Source: Komagataeibacter europaeus LMG 18890 (GTDB lineage: Bacteria; Pseudomonadota; Alphaproteobacteria; Acetobacterales; Acetobacteraceae). Taken from it: a stretch of 35,838 nucleotides of DNA. A program made the position numbers and the translations under genes. The notes under the pieces are model-generated. The model was not told the origin of the DNA, did not search any database, and worked only from the letters and a program-made list of their open reading frames with translations. The stretch spans positions 63,887 through 99,724 of the forward strand of contig NZ_CADP01000003.1 in the NCBI RefSeq assembly GCF_000285295.1, written 5' to 3'. How positions within the stretch are numbered: position 1 is the first letter of the stretch; each line of letters starts with the position of its first letter. Positions 14,624 through 24,300 of the stretch are shown piece after piece.

Positions 14624-15649
14624 ATGAACGAACCCGCAGACCTGATAACCGCCGCAGCGGACGCCAACGGTACGCCGCTTCCCGACATCTCGGCCGTGTC
14701 CGCTCCCGACCTGCAGGTTTCGGCGCGCGACGTGTTCGGTATCGACAGCGACATGAAGGTTCCCGCCTTCTCGGTCCGCACCGACCATGTGCCCGACATC
14801 GACCCGTCCTACAAATTCGATCACGACACCACGCTGGCCATCCTGGCGGGGTTTGCGTTCAACCGCCGTGTCATGGTCCAGGGCTATCATGGCACAGGCA
14901 AGTCATCACATATCGAACAGGTGGCGGCGCGGCTGAACTGGCCCAGCGTGCGCATCAACCTCGACAGCCACATCTCGCGCATCGACCTGATCGGCAAGGA
15001 CGCGATCGTGCTGAAGGACGGCCAGCAGATCACCGAATTCCGCGAGGGCCTGCTGCCGTGGGGCCTGCAGCATCCGTGTGCGCTGGTGTTTGACGAATAC
15101 GACGCAGGCCGCCCCGACGTGATGTTCGTGATCCAGCGCGTACTGGAAATCGAGGGACACCTGACGCTGCTGGACCAGAACCGGGTGATCCGCCCGCATC
15201 CCTTCTTCCGCCTGTTCGCCACCGCCAACACGGTCGGCCTGGGCGATACGACTGGCCTGTACCACGGCACGCAGCAGATCAACCAGGGCCAGATGGACCG
15301 CTGGAACATCGTGACCACGCTGAACTACCTGCCCCATGCGCAGGAAACGGCGATCGTTCTGGCCAAGATGGGCATTGATCCCAAAAAGGACGAGGCCGGG
15401 CGCAAGCGGGTGGAAAGCATGGTCGCATTGGCGGACCTGACACGTTCGGGCTTCATTGCGGGGGATATTTCCACCGTCATGTCACCGCGCACGGTCATAA
15501 GCTGGGCCGAGAACTTCCGTATCTTCAACGATCTTGCCTTTGCGTTCCGCGTTACCTTCCTCAACAAGTGTGACGAGGCGGAACGCCCGACGGTGGCGGA
15601 ATATTACCAGCGCTGCTTCAACGCCAGTCCGCTGGCGCCCAGGGGCTGA
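14624..15649 (+). CDS. cobS: Cobaltochelatase AAA+ subunit CobS
   Basis: AAA+ ATPase of 341 aa. With CobT and CobN it inserts Co2+ into hydrogenobyrinate a,c-diamide in the aerobic cobalamin route. The N-terminal [19 protein letters not shown] is the CobS-specific lead. Walker A is [13 protein letters not shown] near residue 86 and Walker B is [15 protein letters not shown] near 154. [20 protein letters not shown] (sensor 1 region) and [15 protein letters not shown] follow. The start at 14624 is selected by the family beginning and a GACGAG stretch upstream; an upstream in-frame ATG at 14573 adds 17 residues without family features. cobT starts 18 bp later. CobN is not in this window, nor are other cobalamin genes. 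Confidence 0.95.
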   Translation: MNEPADLITAAADANGTPLPDISAVSAPDLQVSARDVFGIDSDMKVPAFSVRTDHVPDIDPSYKFDHDTTLAILAGFAFNRRVMVQGYHGTGKSSHIEQVAARLNWPSVRINLDSHISRIDLIGKDAIVLKDGQQITEFREGLLPWGLQHPCALVFDEYDAGRPDVMFVIQRVLEIEGHLTLLDQNRVIRPHPFFRLFATANTVGLGDTTGLYHGTQQINQGQMDRWNIVTTLNYLPHAQETAIVLAKMGIDPKKDEAGRKRVESMVALADLTRSGFIAGDISTVMSPRTVISWAENFRIFNDLAFAFRVTFLNKCDEAERPTVAEYYQRCFNASPLAPRG

Positions 15650-15667
15650 TGACAGGGCAGGCAAGGC

Positions 15668-17563
15668 ATGCGTGAAAACCGGAAAAAACCCCCTTCCCCA
15701 CAGGCCGAACAGGAAGCCCGTCAGGCCGAGGGATTCAAGCGCGCGACGGTTGGCGCCGTGCGTGCGCTGGGCGGTCAGGCACAGGCCGAGGTCTCGTTCC
15801 TCAATGGCCCGGTGCCGTCGGGGGTTTCGGTTACCGGCACCCATGTCCGCCTGCCCCACCCGTCGCGGCGGATGACGGATGCGGACGTGACCCGCATGCG
15901 TGGGGCGGCCGATGCCGCCGCCCTGCGCCTGCGCCATCATGACGTGGCGCTGCATGACAGCGCCAGCCCACCGCCGGGTGAAGCGCGCGAAGTCTATGAT
16001 GTGCTGGAACAGGCGCGTGTCGAAAGCCTTGGCGCGCGGCATATGGAAGGGGTTGCGGCCAACCTTGACGCCCGCCTGGCGCAGGAATGCGCCGATATGG
16101 GGCTGGACCGCCTGCCCAGCCATACGAAACTGCCAACCCCGATTGCCCTTGGGCTGCTGGCGCGCGCGCGCATGTCGGGCCGTCCCGTGCCCGCGTCCAT
16201 GCGCGGCCTTATGAAGGCATGGTCCGACAGCCTGCCGCCCGCCGCCCTGCGCGCGCTGGATGAGATGGTGACGCGTCAGGACAGCCAGCGTGATTTCGCA
16301 CAGGCCGCGCGCAGGCTGCTTATGGCCTGTGACCTGATGCAGCAGGAAACCACGCCGGACGAAGTGGCCGATGACGGCACATCCGAAGCGGAGGCGGCAA
16401 GCAGCGAAAACGAGGAACAGACCGACGACACCACGCCCGAGCCCCAGGACGAAGGGCCGGAGGAAGATGACAATTCCCTGCCCATGCAGATGTCACAGGG
16501 CACGGGCGCGGGTGATGAAGACCCTGATGATGGCGAACAGGGCGGATCGGCCAGCGGGTCCGAAGAGGCCGGTGGCCCCGGTGAGAACGAGGCGGAGGAA
16601 GAAGAAGCCACCCCCACCTATCACCCCTTTACCACCGTGTATGACGAGGAAATAGCCGCCGAGGACCTGTGTGACGCGGAGGAACTGTTCCGCCTGCGCC
16701 AGACGCTGGACCAGCAGCTTGTCAGCATGCAGGGTGTGGTGTCCAAGCTGGCCAACCGCCTGCAGCGCAAGCTCATGGCGCAGCAGACCCGTGCATGGGA
16801 ATTCGATCTTGAGGAAGGGATGCTCGATGCGGGCCGCCTGTCACGCATCGTGGTCAATCCCATGCTGTCCCTGTCGTACAAGCGCGAACGCGATACCGAT
16901 TTCCGCGATACGGTCGTTACCCTCCTGATCGACAATTCCGGGTCCATGCGCGGGCGGCCGATTTCGGTGGCGGCCATGTGTGGTGACATCCTGGCCCGCA
17001 CGCTGGAACGCTGCGCGGTCAAGGTGGAAGTGCTGGGCTTCACCACCCGTGCGTGGAAAGGTGGTCGCAGCCGGGAACTGTGGATACAGGAAGGCAAGCC
17101 CGAAAACCCCGGTCGGCTGAATGACCTGCGCCATATCATCTACAAGGCCGCGGACATGCCGTGGCGGCGCGCGCGGCGCAACCTTGGCCTGATGCTGCGT
17201 GAGGGGCTGCTGAAGGAAAACATCGATGGGGAGGCCCTGCTCTGGGCGCAGCGGCGTCTGGCCGCGCGGCCTGAAGGCAGGCGCATCCTGATGGTGATTT
17301 CCGATGGCGCGCCGGTGGATGACAGCACGCTGTCCGCCAATCCGGGGTCATATCTGGAAAACCACCTGCGCGAAGTCATCGCCCATATCGAGACGCGCAC
17401 CAGCACCGAACTGCTGGCCATCGGCATTGGCCATGACGTGACACGGTATTACCGCCGTGCCGTGACCATTACCGACCCGGAGGAACTGGGTGGCACGATG
17501 ATGAAGAAACTGTCCGAACTGTTTGAAGAAGAAGCCACGCGCGGCCGCAGGCGTGGCGGTTAG
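15668..17563 (+). CDS. cobT: Cobaltochelatase VWA subunit CobT
   Basis: A protein of 631 aa, close to the usual CobT length. The N-terminal helical part (about 1-220) opens with [15 protein letters not shown], and [20 protein letters not shown] follows. A long acidic, low-complexity linker (about 225-315, many Glu/Asp/Gly) separates it from the C-terminal half. The latter carries a von Willebrand A domain with the MIDAS motif [13 protein letters not shown] near residue 420 (D-x-S-x-S), [15 protein letters not shown] near 540 and the ending [19 protein letters not shown]. CobS hexamers and CobT form the ATP-driven chaperone-like part of the chelatase, comparable to BchI/BchD. A clear terminator follows 6 bp after the stop. 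Confidence 0.95.
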   Translation: MRENRKKPPSPQAEQEARQAEGFKRATVGAVRALGGQAQAEVSFLNGPVPSGVSVTGTHVRLPHPSRRMTDADVTRMRGAADAAALRLRHHDVALHDSASPPPGEAREVYDVLEQARVESLGARHMEGVAANLDARLAQECADMGLDRLPSHTKLPTPIALGLLARARMSGRPVPASMRGLMKAWSDSLPPAALRALDEMVTRQDSQRDFAQAARRLLMACDLMQQETTPDEVADDGTSEAEAASSENEEQTDDTTPEPQDEGPEEDDNSLPMQMSQGTGAGDEDPDDGEQGGSASGSEEAGGPGENEAEEEEATPTYHPFTTVYDEEIAAEDLCDAEELFRLRQTLDQQLVSMQGVVSKLANRLQRKLMAQQTRAWEFDLEEGMLDAGRLSRIVVNPMLSLSYKRERDTDFRDTVVTLLIDNSGSMRGRPISVAAMCGDILARTLERCAVKVEVLGFTTRAWKGGRSRELWIQEGKPENPGRLNDLRHIIYKAADMPWRRARRNLGLMLREGLLKENIDGEALLWAQRRLAARPEGRRILMVISDGAPVDDSTLSANPGSYLENHLREVIAHIETRTSTELLAIGIGHDVTRYYRRAVTITDPEELGGTMMKKLSELFEEEATRGRRRGG

Positions 17564-17569
17564 GCCCCT

Positions 17570-17599
17570 GCCCCGTTCCGGTTGTGGGACGGGGCTTTT
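17570..17599 (+). terminator. Rho-independent terminator after cobT
   Basis: GCCCCGTTCC (17570-17579) pairs with GGGACGGGGC (17586-17595) through ten base pairs including one G-T, around a six-base loop, followed directly by TTTT. It lies just past the cobT stop codon. Confidence 0.88.
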
Positions 17600-17609
17600 C
17601 TGTTAAGGG

Positions 17610-17702
17610 CGTTCTTGGTGCGGCTTTGTTCAGAAAGCTTCAGGGAATGCCGCCTTTTTGAAAAAAAGGCGGCACCCCAAAACGCTTGATTTTTTATCAA
17701 CG
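17610..17702. repeat. Long copy of dispersed hairpin repeat
   Basis: Between the cobT terminator and the convergent decarboxylase gene. The left part, GTTCTTGGTGCGGCTTTGTTC then AGAAAGCTTC, matches the elements at 9207 and 35470. The centre is a perfect 12-bp stem, TGCCGCCTTTTT (17648-17659) with AAAAAGGCGGCA (17663-17674), around a three-base loop. The right part ends in TTTTTTATCAA. The hairpin with its A/T tracts could stop transcription from both directions. I recall such elements as frequent between genes in Komagataeibacter-type genomes, but this is memory, not a search. Confidence 0.7.
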
Positions 17703-17707
17703 GCGTT

Positions 17708-19159
17708 TTAGCCCGCCGTCAGCCTGCGGTCCGCCAGTTCCAGCAGCGCATCCAGCATGCGGTCCACATCCGCATTGGTGGTGCGGTGGTTGACGATGGC
17801 CGCGCGTATGGCCTTGTGCCCGTTGATGACGGTGGTCGAGGGCGCTGCGATCCCGCTTTCATGCAGGTCCTTCACCACTTCCCCGTTGAAATGATCAAGA
17901 TCGGCCACCGGGGCGATGATGCGGAAGCACACGATGTTGAGTGTAACCGGGGCCAGCAGTTCCAGGCGTGGATTGGCCTCGACCCGGTCTGCAAGATGCC
18001 GGGCAATGGTGCAGCAGTTGGCAACCATGGCGCCCATGCCATCCGCGCCATAGGTGCCCAGTGTCATCCACACCTTCAGCGCGCGGAAACCACGCGACAG
18101 GTCGGGGCCAAGGTCGCAGTACCATGGCGCGTTGGTGGCAAGGCCACGGTCCTCACGCGCAAGATAGGCGCGTGACTGAGCGAAGGCCGCGGCCTGTGCG
18201 CCGGGACGACGGACCAGGATGCAGCCCGCGTCGTACTGCACCTGTGCCCATTTGTGGAAGTCGAAGGCCACGCTATCGGCGCGTTCCAGCCCCCGCAGGC
18301 CGGGCCGCAGCGCGTCCGACAGCATGGCCAGCGCGCCAAATGCGCCATCAACGTGAAACCAGATGTTTTCCCGCGCCGCGATATCCGCCAGCGTGTTCAG
18401 GCCGTCAATCGCCCCGGTATCCACCGTGCCCGCCGTGCCGATCACCATGAACGGTTCCAGCCCCGCCGCGCGGTCCTGGGCAATGGCGCGTTCCAGTTCA
18501 GGCAGGATCATGCGGTTGTCCGCCCCCACCGGAATCACGCGCAGGGCGTCGGTGCCCAGTCCCGTCAGGTCGAACGCCCGTGAAATGCAGCCATGGGCGG
18601 TAGCGGCGGCATAGCCTACCAGCCTGCGCGTGCCCACGCCCTTTGCGCGCATGTCCAGCCCGTCGGGCACTGCGCGACTGGCGGTGATGACGGCGATCAT
18701 GTTCGCCATGGATGACCCGGTGACCAGCAGCCCGGTGGTGGTATCGGGAAAACCGCACATCTCGGCGGCCCAGCGGATGATTTCGCGTTCGACCTCGATC
18801 GGGGCATGGTCCCTGCCGCCGCAATTTGCGTTCAGCCCACCCACCAGCAGTTCCGACAGCATGCCGACTGCCGTGCCGCCACCATGCACCCAGCCCATGA
18901 AGCCGGGATGCACATTGCCGGTGGAATAGGGTTCGACCAGTTCGCGGAAGCGGGCGTACAGTTCCTCTGGCGGGGTGGGACCATGCGGCAGGCCGGTCCG
19001 CAGCCGCGCGCGCAATGCGTCGGGCATGGGCTGCCAGACCGGGCGGTCGCGCAGGGTGGACAGGCGGTCGATCATGTCATCCACCATCTGGTGGCCAAGG
19101 GCACGCAGCCCATCCCAGTTGTCCGGATCCAGTCCTGTCATCTCTCTCCACCATGTCAT
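17708..19159 (-). CDS. Group II pyridoxal-phosphate-dependent decarboxylase
   Basis: A protein of 483 aa of the aromatic-L-amino-acid/glutamate decarboxylase superfamily (fold type I). Substrate-side N-terminal features are HPGFMGWVHGGGTAVGMLSE near residues 82-100. LLVTGSSMANMIAVITASR binds the PLP phosphate. FHVDGAFGALAML supplies the Asp that pairs with the pyridine nitrogen, and AFDFHKWAQVQYDAGC carries the Schiff-base lysine at about residue 302. The C-terminal AIRAAIVNHRTTNADVDRML is typical of the family. The amino acid decarboxylated cannot be fixed from sequence; tryptophan, tyrosine/DOPA or 2,4-diaminobutyrate-type substrates are all represented. It appears to stand alone, 81 bp from the transporter-like pseudogene upstream on the same strand. 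Confidence 0.88.
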   Translation of the reverse strand: MTWWREMTGLDPDNWDGLRALGHQMVDDMIDRLSTLRDRPVWQPMPDALRARLRTGLPHGPTPPEELYARFRELVEPYSTGNVHPGFMGWVHGGGTAVGMLSELLVGGLNANCGGRDHAPIEVEREIIRWAAEMCGFPDTTTGLLVTGSSMANMIAVITASRAVPDGLDMRAKGVGTRRLVGYAAATAHGCISRAFDLTGLGTDALRVIPVGADNRMILPELERAIAQDRAAGLEPFMVIGTAGTVDTGAIDGLNTLADIAARENIWFHVDGAFGALAMLSDALRPGLRGLERADSVAFDFHKWAQVQYDAGCILVRRPGAQAAAFAQSRAYLAREDRGLATNAPWYCDLGPDLSRGFRALKVWMTLGTYGADGMGAMVANCCTIARHLADRVEANPRLELLAPVTLNIVCFRIIAPVADLDHFNGEVVKDLHESGIAAPSTTVINGHKAIRAAIVNHRTTNADVDRMLDALLELADRRLTAG

Positions 19160-19240
19160 GCGGTTGCAGGCCCGTCTGGCCCGTCTGGCGTGCCCTACAT
19201 ACCGGGCCGTGCGGCCATGCGCGAGGGGGGAATGACCCGA

Positions 19241-20195
19241 TCAGTCCCCATCCCCGCGTGCGCCCATGCGCCGGGCCAGTGTTGCGCATACGAAAAGCTG
19301 GACCTGATGGTAGATCATCAGCGGTAGGACAATCAGCCCGACATCGTCAGGTGAAAACAGCACGCTGGCAATCGGCACTCCTGACGCCAGTGATTTCTTG
19401 GACCCGCAGAACACGATGGCGATCCGGTCGCTACGGGGAAAGCGGCCCAGTTGTCCCACCAGCAGGGTCAGCGCCAGCACGATCGCCAGCAGTCCTGCAT
19501 CCACCACCCCCACGCGCCCCAGTTGCAGTGGTGGCAGGCGATGCCACAGCCCCTGTGTCACGGCTTCGCTGAAGGCGGTATAAACCACGACGAGGATCGA
19601 TCCCCGGTCGGAAAAGGACAGCAGTTTCCTGTGCCGGTGCGCCCATTCCCCGATCCATGGCTGGGCCACTTGCCCCGCAATGAAGGGCACCAGCAACTGC
19701 AGCACGATGGGCATGATCCCCCCGCCACCGCTGCCGGCATGCCGCCCGAATACGATGCCGACCAGAAGCGGGGTCAGGAAAATGCCCAGTATGTTCGACA
19801 GCGTGGCCGAACAGATGGCGGCGGCCACGTTCCCACGCGCGATGGAGGTGAACGCGATGGACGACTGCACCGTTGACGGCAGGCAGCACAGGAACAGCAC
19901 GCCCGTCCACATGGACGCATCCAGCATGCCCGGCAGGGCCGCATGCAGCGCCATGCCCAGCAGGGGAAACATGACGAATGTGCATGACAGGATGGCAAGA
20001 TGGATTCGCCACCCCAGCATCCCCTCCATCACCGCGCGGCGCGACAGGCGCGCCCTGCAGGAAGAACATGTTCGCGATCATGATTATGGCGAGGATATTG
20101 AAGACCTTGACCCCCACCCCCTGACAGGGCAGCACGCTTGTCAGCGCCACGGTGACCAGCAGGCAGGCAAGGAAGGAATCAATCCGGCGCAGCAT
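19241..20195 (-). pseudogene. Bile acid:sodium symporter-family transporter, frameshifted near its 5' end
   Basis: Two frames make one 318-aa BASS/YfeH-type membrane protein. Frame one starts at 20195: RRIDSFLACLLVTVALTSVL (first transmembrane helix), then KVFNILAIIMIANMFFLQGA. Frame two resumes as RLSRRAVMEGMLGWRIHLA and runs to 19241 with CTFVMFPLLG, LFLCCLPSTVQSSIAFTSIA and VFCGSKKSLASGVPIASVLF, the last being the family's cation-binding crossover region. The break is at the GGCGCGCC tract at 20047-20054. Two extra bases (one more GC unit) would restore the frame. An ATG at 20032 in frame two could allow a truncated product. Family members with eight to ten helices import organic anions with Na+; the substrate is unknown. 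Sequencing error or GC-repeat slippage are both possible. Confidence 0.85.
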
Positions 20196-20283
20196 GGGCG
20201 AATGAGTACAAATGTTTCATCATGGCGGTGGGATATCATACCCGATTGCATCAGGCGCATAATCACGCCAACTTGTTCCGCAA

Positions 20284-21216
20284 ATGAAGAAATTACTCAT
20301 TACCACCGCCCTGGCGGCCCTGTCCTGCATCGGGTCGGCCCGGGCTTCGGCCCTGCCCGGCACATGCGGTCATGTGCAGGTGGCCAGCAGCCAGCCCCGT
20401 GGCGACAGCGCCCTTGCCGGGCATGGCTATGACCTGGTGCTGGCGGGGGGCGCGGACCAGACATTCCATGCCACCGACATTTCGGCCAGCGGCACCGGGC
20501 TTGGCCCGCAGGCGCTGCGGGATATGGAAGACGTGGCCTCCCTCGTCATGCTGGCGACGCTGACCGGTCACCATTCGCAGGGGTGCGCGCAGGATTATTT
20601 CGTCTCCGCTGCCACCCCCATCATGGATGGGCTGCGCGCGGGGCGTAGCTATGACCTGACATGGCAGGGCGGCCTGCTGACCAACGGGCCGACAAAACTG
20701 TCCTTCCGTCGTGCGCACCTGCATCTGGCCGGTGCCAGAAGTGACAGCGCCCCGGCTACGCTGACACTGGAAACACAGGGTATTGGCATAACTGGCACGC
20801 ACAATACGCTGCTGGCCAATGCATTGCCGCAGCAGGCCACGGCCGACGCGTCGGTCCCCAGTGATTCGCTGGTACCGCTGGCTGCTGCCATTGCCGGTCA
20901 TCCGCCAGAAAACGTACGCGTACCCCTGCATGTCTCGTCGCTGAACGCACAGCGCGGGACCATGCAGATCACGGGGAATGGCGACGCCAACCTGACCGGC
21001 AATACCGATGCGTCATCCGCCACCGGCCACATACAGGTGCAAAATCTTGACGCCGTGATCGAAACCCTGCGCAACGCGGGGCAGACGCGGGCAAGTGCTG
21101 CGCTGATCCTGGCCAAGCTGTTCGGTCACAAGGCGGCAGCCGGTGGCACGTCGTGGGATGTCAGCTGGGAAGGTGGCGTGATGACCGTCAACCACATTCC
21201 CCTGCCCATCCGTTAA
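20284..21216 (+). CDS. Exported protein of unknown function
   Basis: A protein of 310 aa. Residues 1-22 are a clear Sec signal peptide (KKLLITTALAALSCIGSARA, cleavage after ASA). The mature part has two cysteine-bearing segments, GTCGHVQVAS and HHSQGCAQDYFVSA, that could form a disulfide. Alternating hydrophobic strands follow: SYDLTWQGGLLTN, SFRRAHLHLAGA, TLTLETQGIGITG. The C-terminal half has GTMQITGNGDANLTGNTD, GHIQVQNLDAVIETLRNAGQ and WDVSWEGGVMTVNHIPLPIR, which is faintly like DUF2125/AsmA-type periplasmic proteins. I do not recognise it with confidence and assign no function. It is divergent from the transporter-like pseudogene (88 bp) and convergent with mfd. Confidence 0.75.
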   Translation: MKKLLITTALAALSCIGSARASALPGTCGHVQVASSQPRGDSALAGHGYDLVLAGGADQTFHATDISASGTGLGPQALRDMEDVASLVMLATLTGHHSQGCAQDYFVSAATPIMDGLRAGRSYDLTWQGGLLTNGPTKLSFRRAHLHLAGARSDSAPATLTLETQGIGITGTHNTLLANALPQQATADASVPSDSLVPLAAAIAGHPPENVRVPLHVSSLNAQRGTMQITGNGDANLTGNTDASSATGHIQVQNLDAVIETLRNAGQTRASAALILAKLFGHKAAAGGTSWDVSWEGGVMTVNHIPLPIR

Positions 21217-21371
21217 CCTGCCCGCACTTGATATTGACAAAAAACGACAGGAGTTTCCGGATGTCATCTTTTTTAAAGACGACACCGCCTGAAACTATGT
21301 TTTCCTGACCCGGTACCCTACAGCGCAGGATATTGATGTATTTTGCGTCCTGCGCTGGCGGGCTGGCGTGT

Positions 21372-24300
21372 TCAGGCCGGAACGCCTGTCTCCTCCCGTG
21401 CCAGCCTGACCAGTGCCGTCAGGACCTTGCGCGCCTGCGTGATCCGCTGGGCGTTGGTCATTTCGCGTATGATCGCAAGCTTGTGGTCGGGACGCAGGCG
21501 GACATTGGCTTCCTTCTGCTTCGCAATCCACGCCACCAGCCCCGCCGGGTTGGCGAATGTGTTGCCACGGAACTGGATGACCATGCCCTTTGGCCCGGCT
21601 TCCAGCCGCTCTACCCCGGCCTCGCGGCACATGCGTTTCAGGGTGACGACATCCAGCAGGTTGCGCACTTCGTCAGGTAGCGTGCCGAAGCGGTCCACCA
21701 GTTCGGCTTCCATTGCCTCGACCTCCGCATCATTGGCCAGTGCCGCGATACGGCGGTACAGGCCCAGACGCACCGGCAGGTCGGTGACATAGGTGTCAGG
21801 AATCAGCACCGGCAGGCCAAGGATGATGTTGGGCGTCCAGTCGCGGTCCTGCAGCTTGCGCCGTCCCTTTTCCGTGCGCAGGTCGGCCACCGCGTCTTCC
21901 AGCATCTGCTGGTACAGTTCTATGCCCACTTCACGGATATGGCCTGACTGCTCGTCGCCCAGCAGGTTGCCAGCCCCGCGGAGGTCAAGATCGTGGGACG
22001 CCAGCGTGAAGCCCGCGCCCAGCGTATCCAGCGTCTGCATGACTTCCAGCCGCTTCTGCGCCGCCGCTGACAGCACATGCGTCTGCGGCCACGTCAGGTA
22101 GGCATAGCCACGCTGCTTGCCACGCCCTACGCGCCCCCGCAGCTGGTACAGCTGACCCAGCCCGAACATGTCGGCACGATGGATGATCAGCGTATTGACC
22201 GCAGGCATGTCCAGGCCGCTTTCCACAATGTTGGTGGATAGCAGGATGTCATATTTGCCATCACTGAACTCGGTCATGACCCGTTCCAGCTCGGTTGGCG
22301 TCAGGCGGCCATGGGCCTGTACCAGCCGGGCGTCCGGCACGATTTCGTGCAGGCGCGCGGCCATGCGGTCCAGGTCCTCGATACGTGGCACGACACAGAA
22401 CACCTGCCCGCCACGGAAGCGTTCGCGCTGGATCGCCTCCCGGATCACCACGCTGTCGAACGGCATGATGAAGGTGCGTACCGCCAGCCGGTCGGTGGGT
22501 GGGGTGGCGATCAGGCTCATTTCCCGCACGCCGGTCAGCGCCAGTTGCAGCGTGCGCGGCAGCGGGGTGGCGGAAAGGGTGAGCACATGCACGTCCTCAC
22601 GCAGCGCCTTGAGCTTTTCCTTGTGGGCCACGCCAAAATGCTGTTCCTCGTCGACGATCAGCAGGCCGAGATCAGCAAACCTGACCGTCTTGGCCAGCAG
22701 CGCATGCGTGCCGATCACGATATTGACCGTGCCATCGGCCAGCCCCTTGCGCACGGCGGTGGCTTCCTTGCCCGTCACCATGCGCGAAAGCTGCGCCACA
22801 TTGACCGGCAGCCCGGCGAAGCGGGCGGAAAACGTACGGTAATGCTGGCGGGCGAGCAGCGTGGTCGGCACCACCACGGCCACCTGTGCGCCGGACATGG
22901 CGGCAACAAAGGCGGCACGCAGCGCCACCTCCGTCTTGCCAAAGCCCACGTCGCCACAGACCAGACGGTCCATCGGCTTGCCCGACGCCATGTCGTCCAG
23001 CACGTCGGCAATGGCGCGGGACTGGTCCTCGGTCTCGACAAAGGGGAAGCGGGCGCAGAATTCGTCCCACATCCCGTCTTCCGGCGTAATGGCCGGGGCT
23101 TCACGCAGGGCACGCGCGGCGGCCGTGCGAATCAGTTCCCCCGCCATGTCGCGGATGCGCTGCTTCATCTTCGCCTTGCGCGACTGCCATGACACGCCAC
23201 CCAGCTTGTCCAATGCCACATGGGCCTGATCCGAGCCGAAGCGGCTGAGCAGTTCGATGTTTTCCACCGGCAGGAACAGCTTTTCATTGCCGTCATAGAT
23301 CAGGCGCAGGCAGTCATGCGGCGCCGTGCCCACGCCAATCGTTTCCAGCCCGTCATAACGGCCAATGCCGTAATCCTGATGAACGATCAGGTCGCCTTCG
23401 GCAATTTCCGATGCTTCGGATATGAACTGGTCCGCCTTCTTGCGGCGGCGTGGCGGGCGGGAAATCCGTTCGCCCAGCAGGTCCTGTTCGGACACGAAGG
23501 CCACGTTGTCGGCCACGAAGCCACGATCCAGCCCCAGCGTCAGCAGGCCGACGGTGCCGGGCTTCAGTTTCTGCGCCTCCTTCCACGTGGCGCAGGTCTG
23601 TACCGGCAGGCGGTATTCACGTAGCAGCACACCAATGCGTTCGCACGACCCCCGGCTCCATGCCGTGACATAGGCGCGCCTGCCGGTCTGGGACCATTCC
23701 TCCACCTTCGCATGCAGCATCGGAAAGACGTTTTCACGTCCCTCGGTCACGGTTTTGGCGAACATCTGGCCCGGCCTGCCGCCCGCATCCATGCCCGGCG
23801 CGCCGTCAGGCTGGGCAAAGGGCATGAATACCACGGCCTTCCGGCCCACAATCATCGCATCCCACCCCTTGCGGTCGAGATACATGAGGTGCGGCGGCAG
23901 CGGGCGGTAGGGCACCTCGCCCTCACGCGTCGGCTGTCTGCGGGCATCGTAATGGTCGGCAATCATTTCCAGGCGGGTGACCAGCACCTCCTCCGCCTGG
24001 TTGGCCAGTGATATGGATACGCCAGGCAGGTAGTCCACCAGCGTTTCCATCTGTTCATGGAACAGGGGCAGCCAGTGTTCCATGCCCGCATGGCGACGGC
24101 CATCGGATATGTGCTGGTACAGCGGGTCACTGGCGGCGGCAGGCCCGAACAGGTCGCGCCAGCCGGTGCGGAAACGCGAGATACTGGCCGGGTCAAGGCT
24201 GAAATCCGCTACCGGCCGCATGGTCAGGCTGTCGATCTTCGCGGTCGAGCGCTGTGTGCCGGGGTCGAAGCGGCGGATGTTCTCCACCTCGTCGCCAAAC

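Noticed and set aside
16380-16610. Repetitive acidic stretch as a possible inserted or foreign domain
   Set aside because: An acidic low-complexity linker before the VWA domain is a normal part of CobT.
21262-21283. GTCATCTTT/AAAGACGAC as a terminator between the exported-protein gene and mfd
   Set aside because: The stem is AT-rich with a mismatch and has no following T-run; too weak to call.
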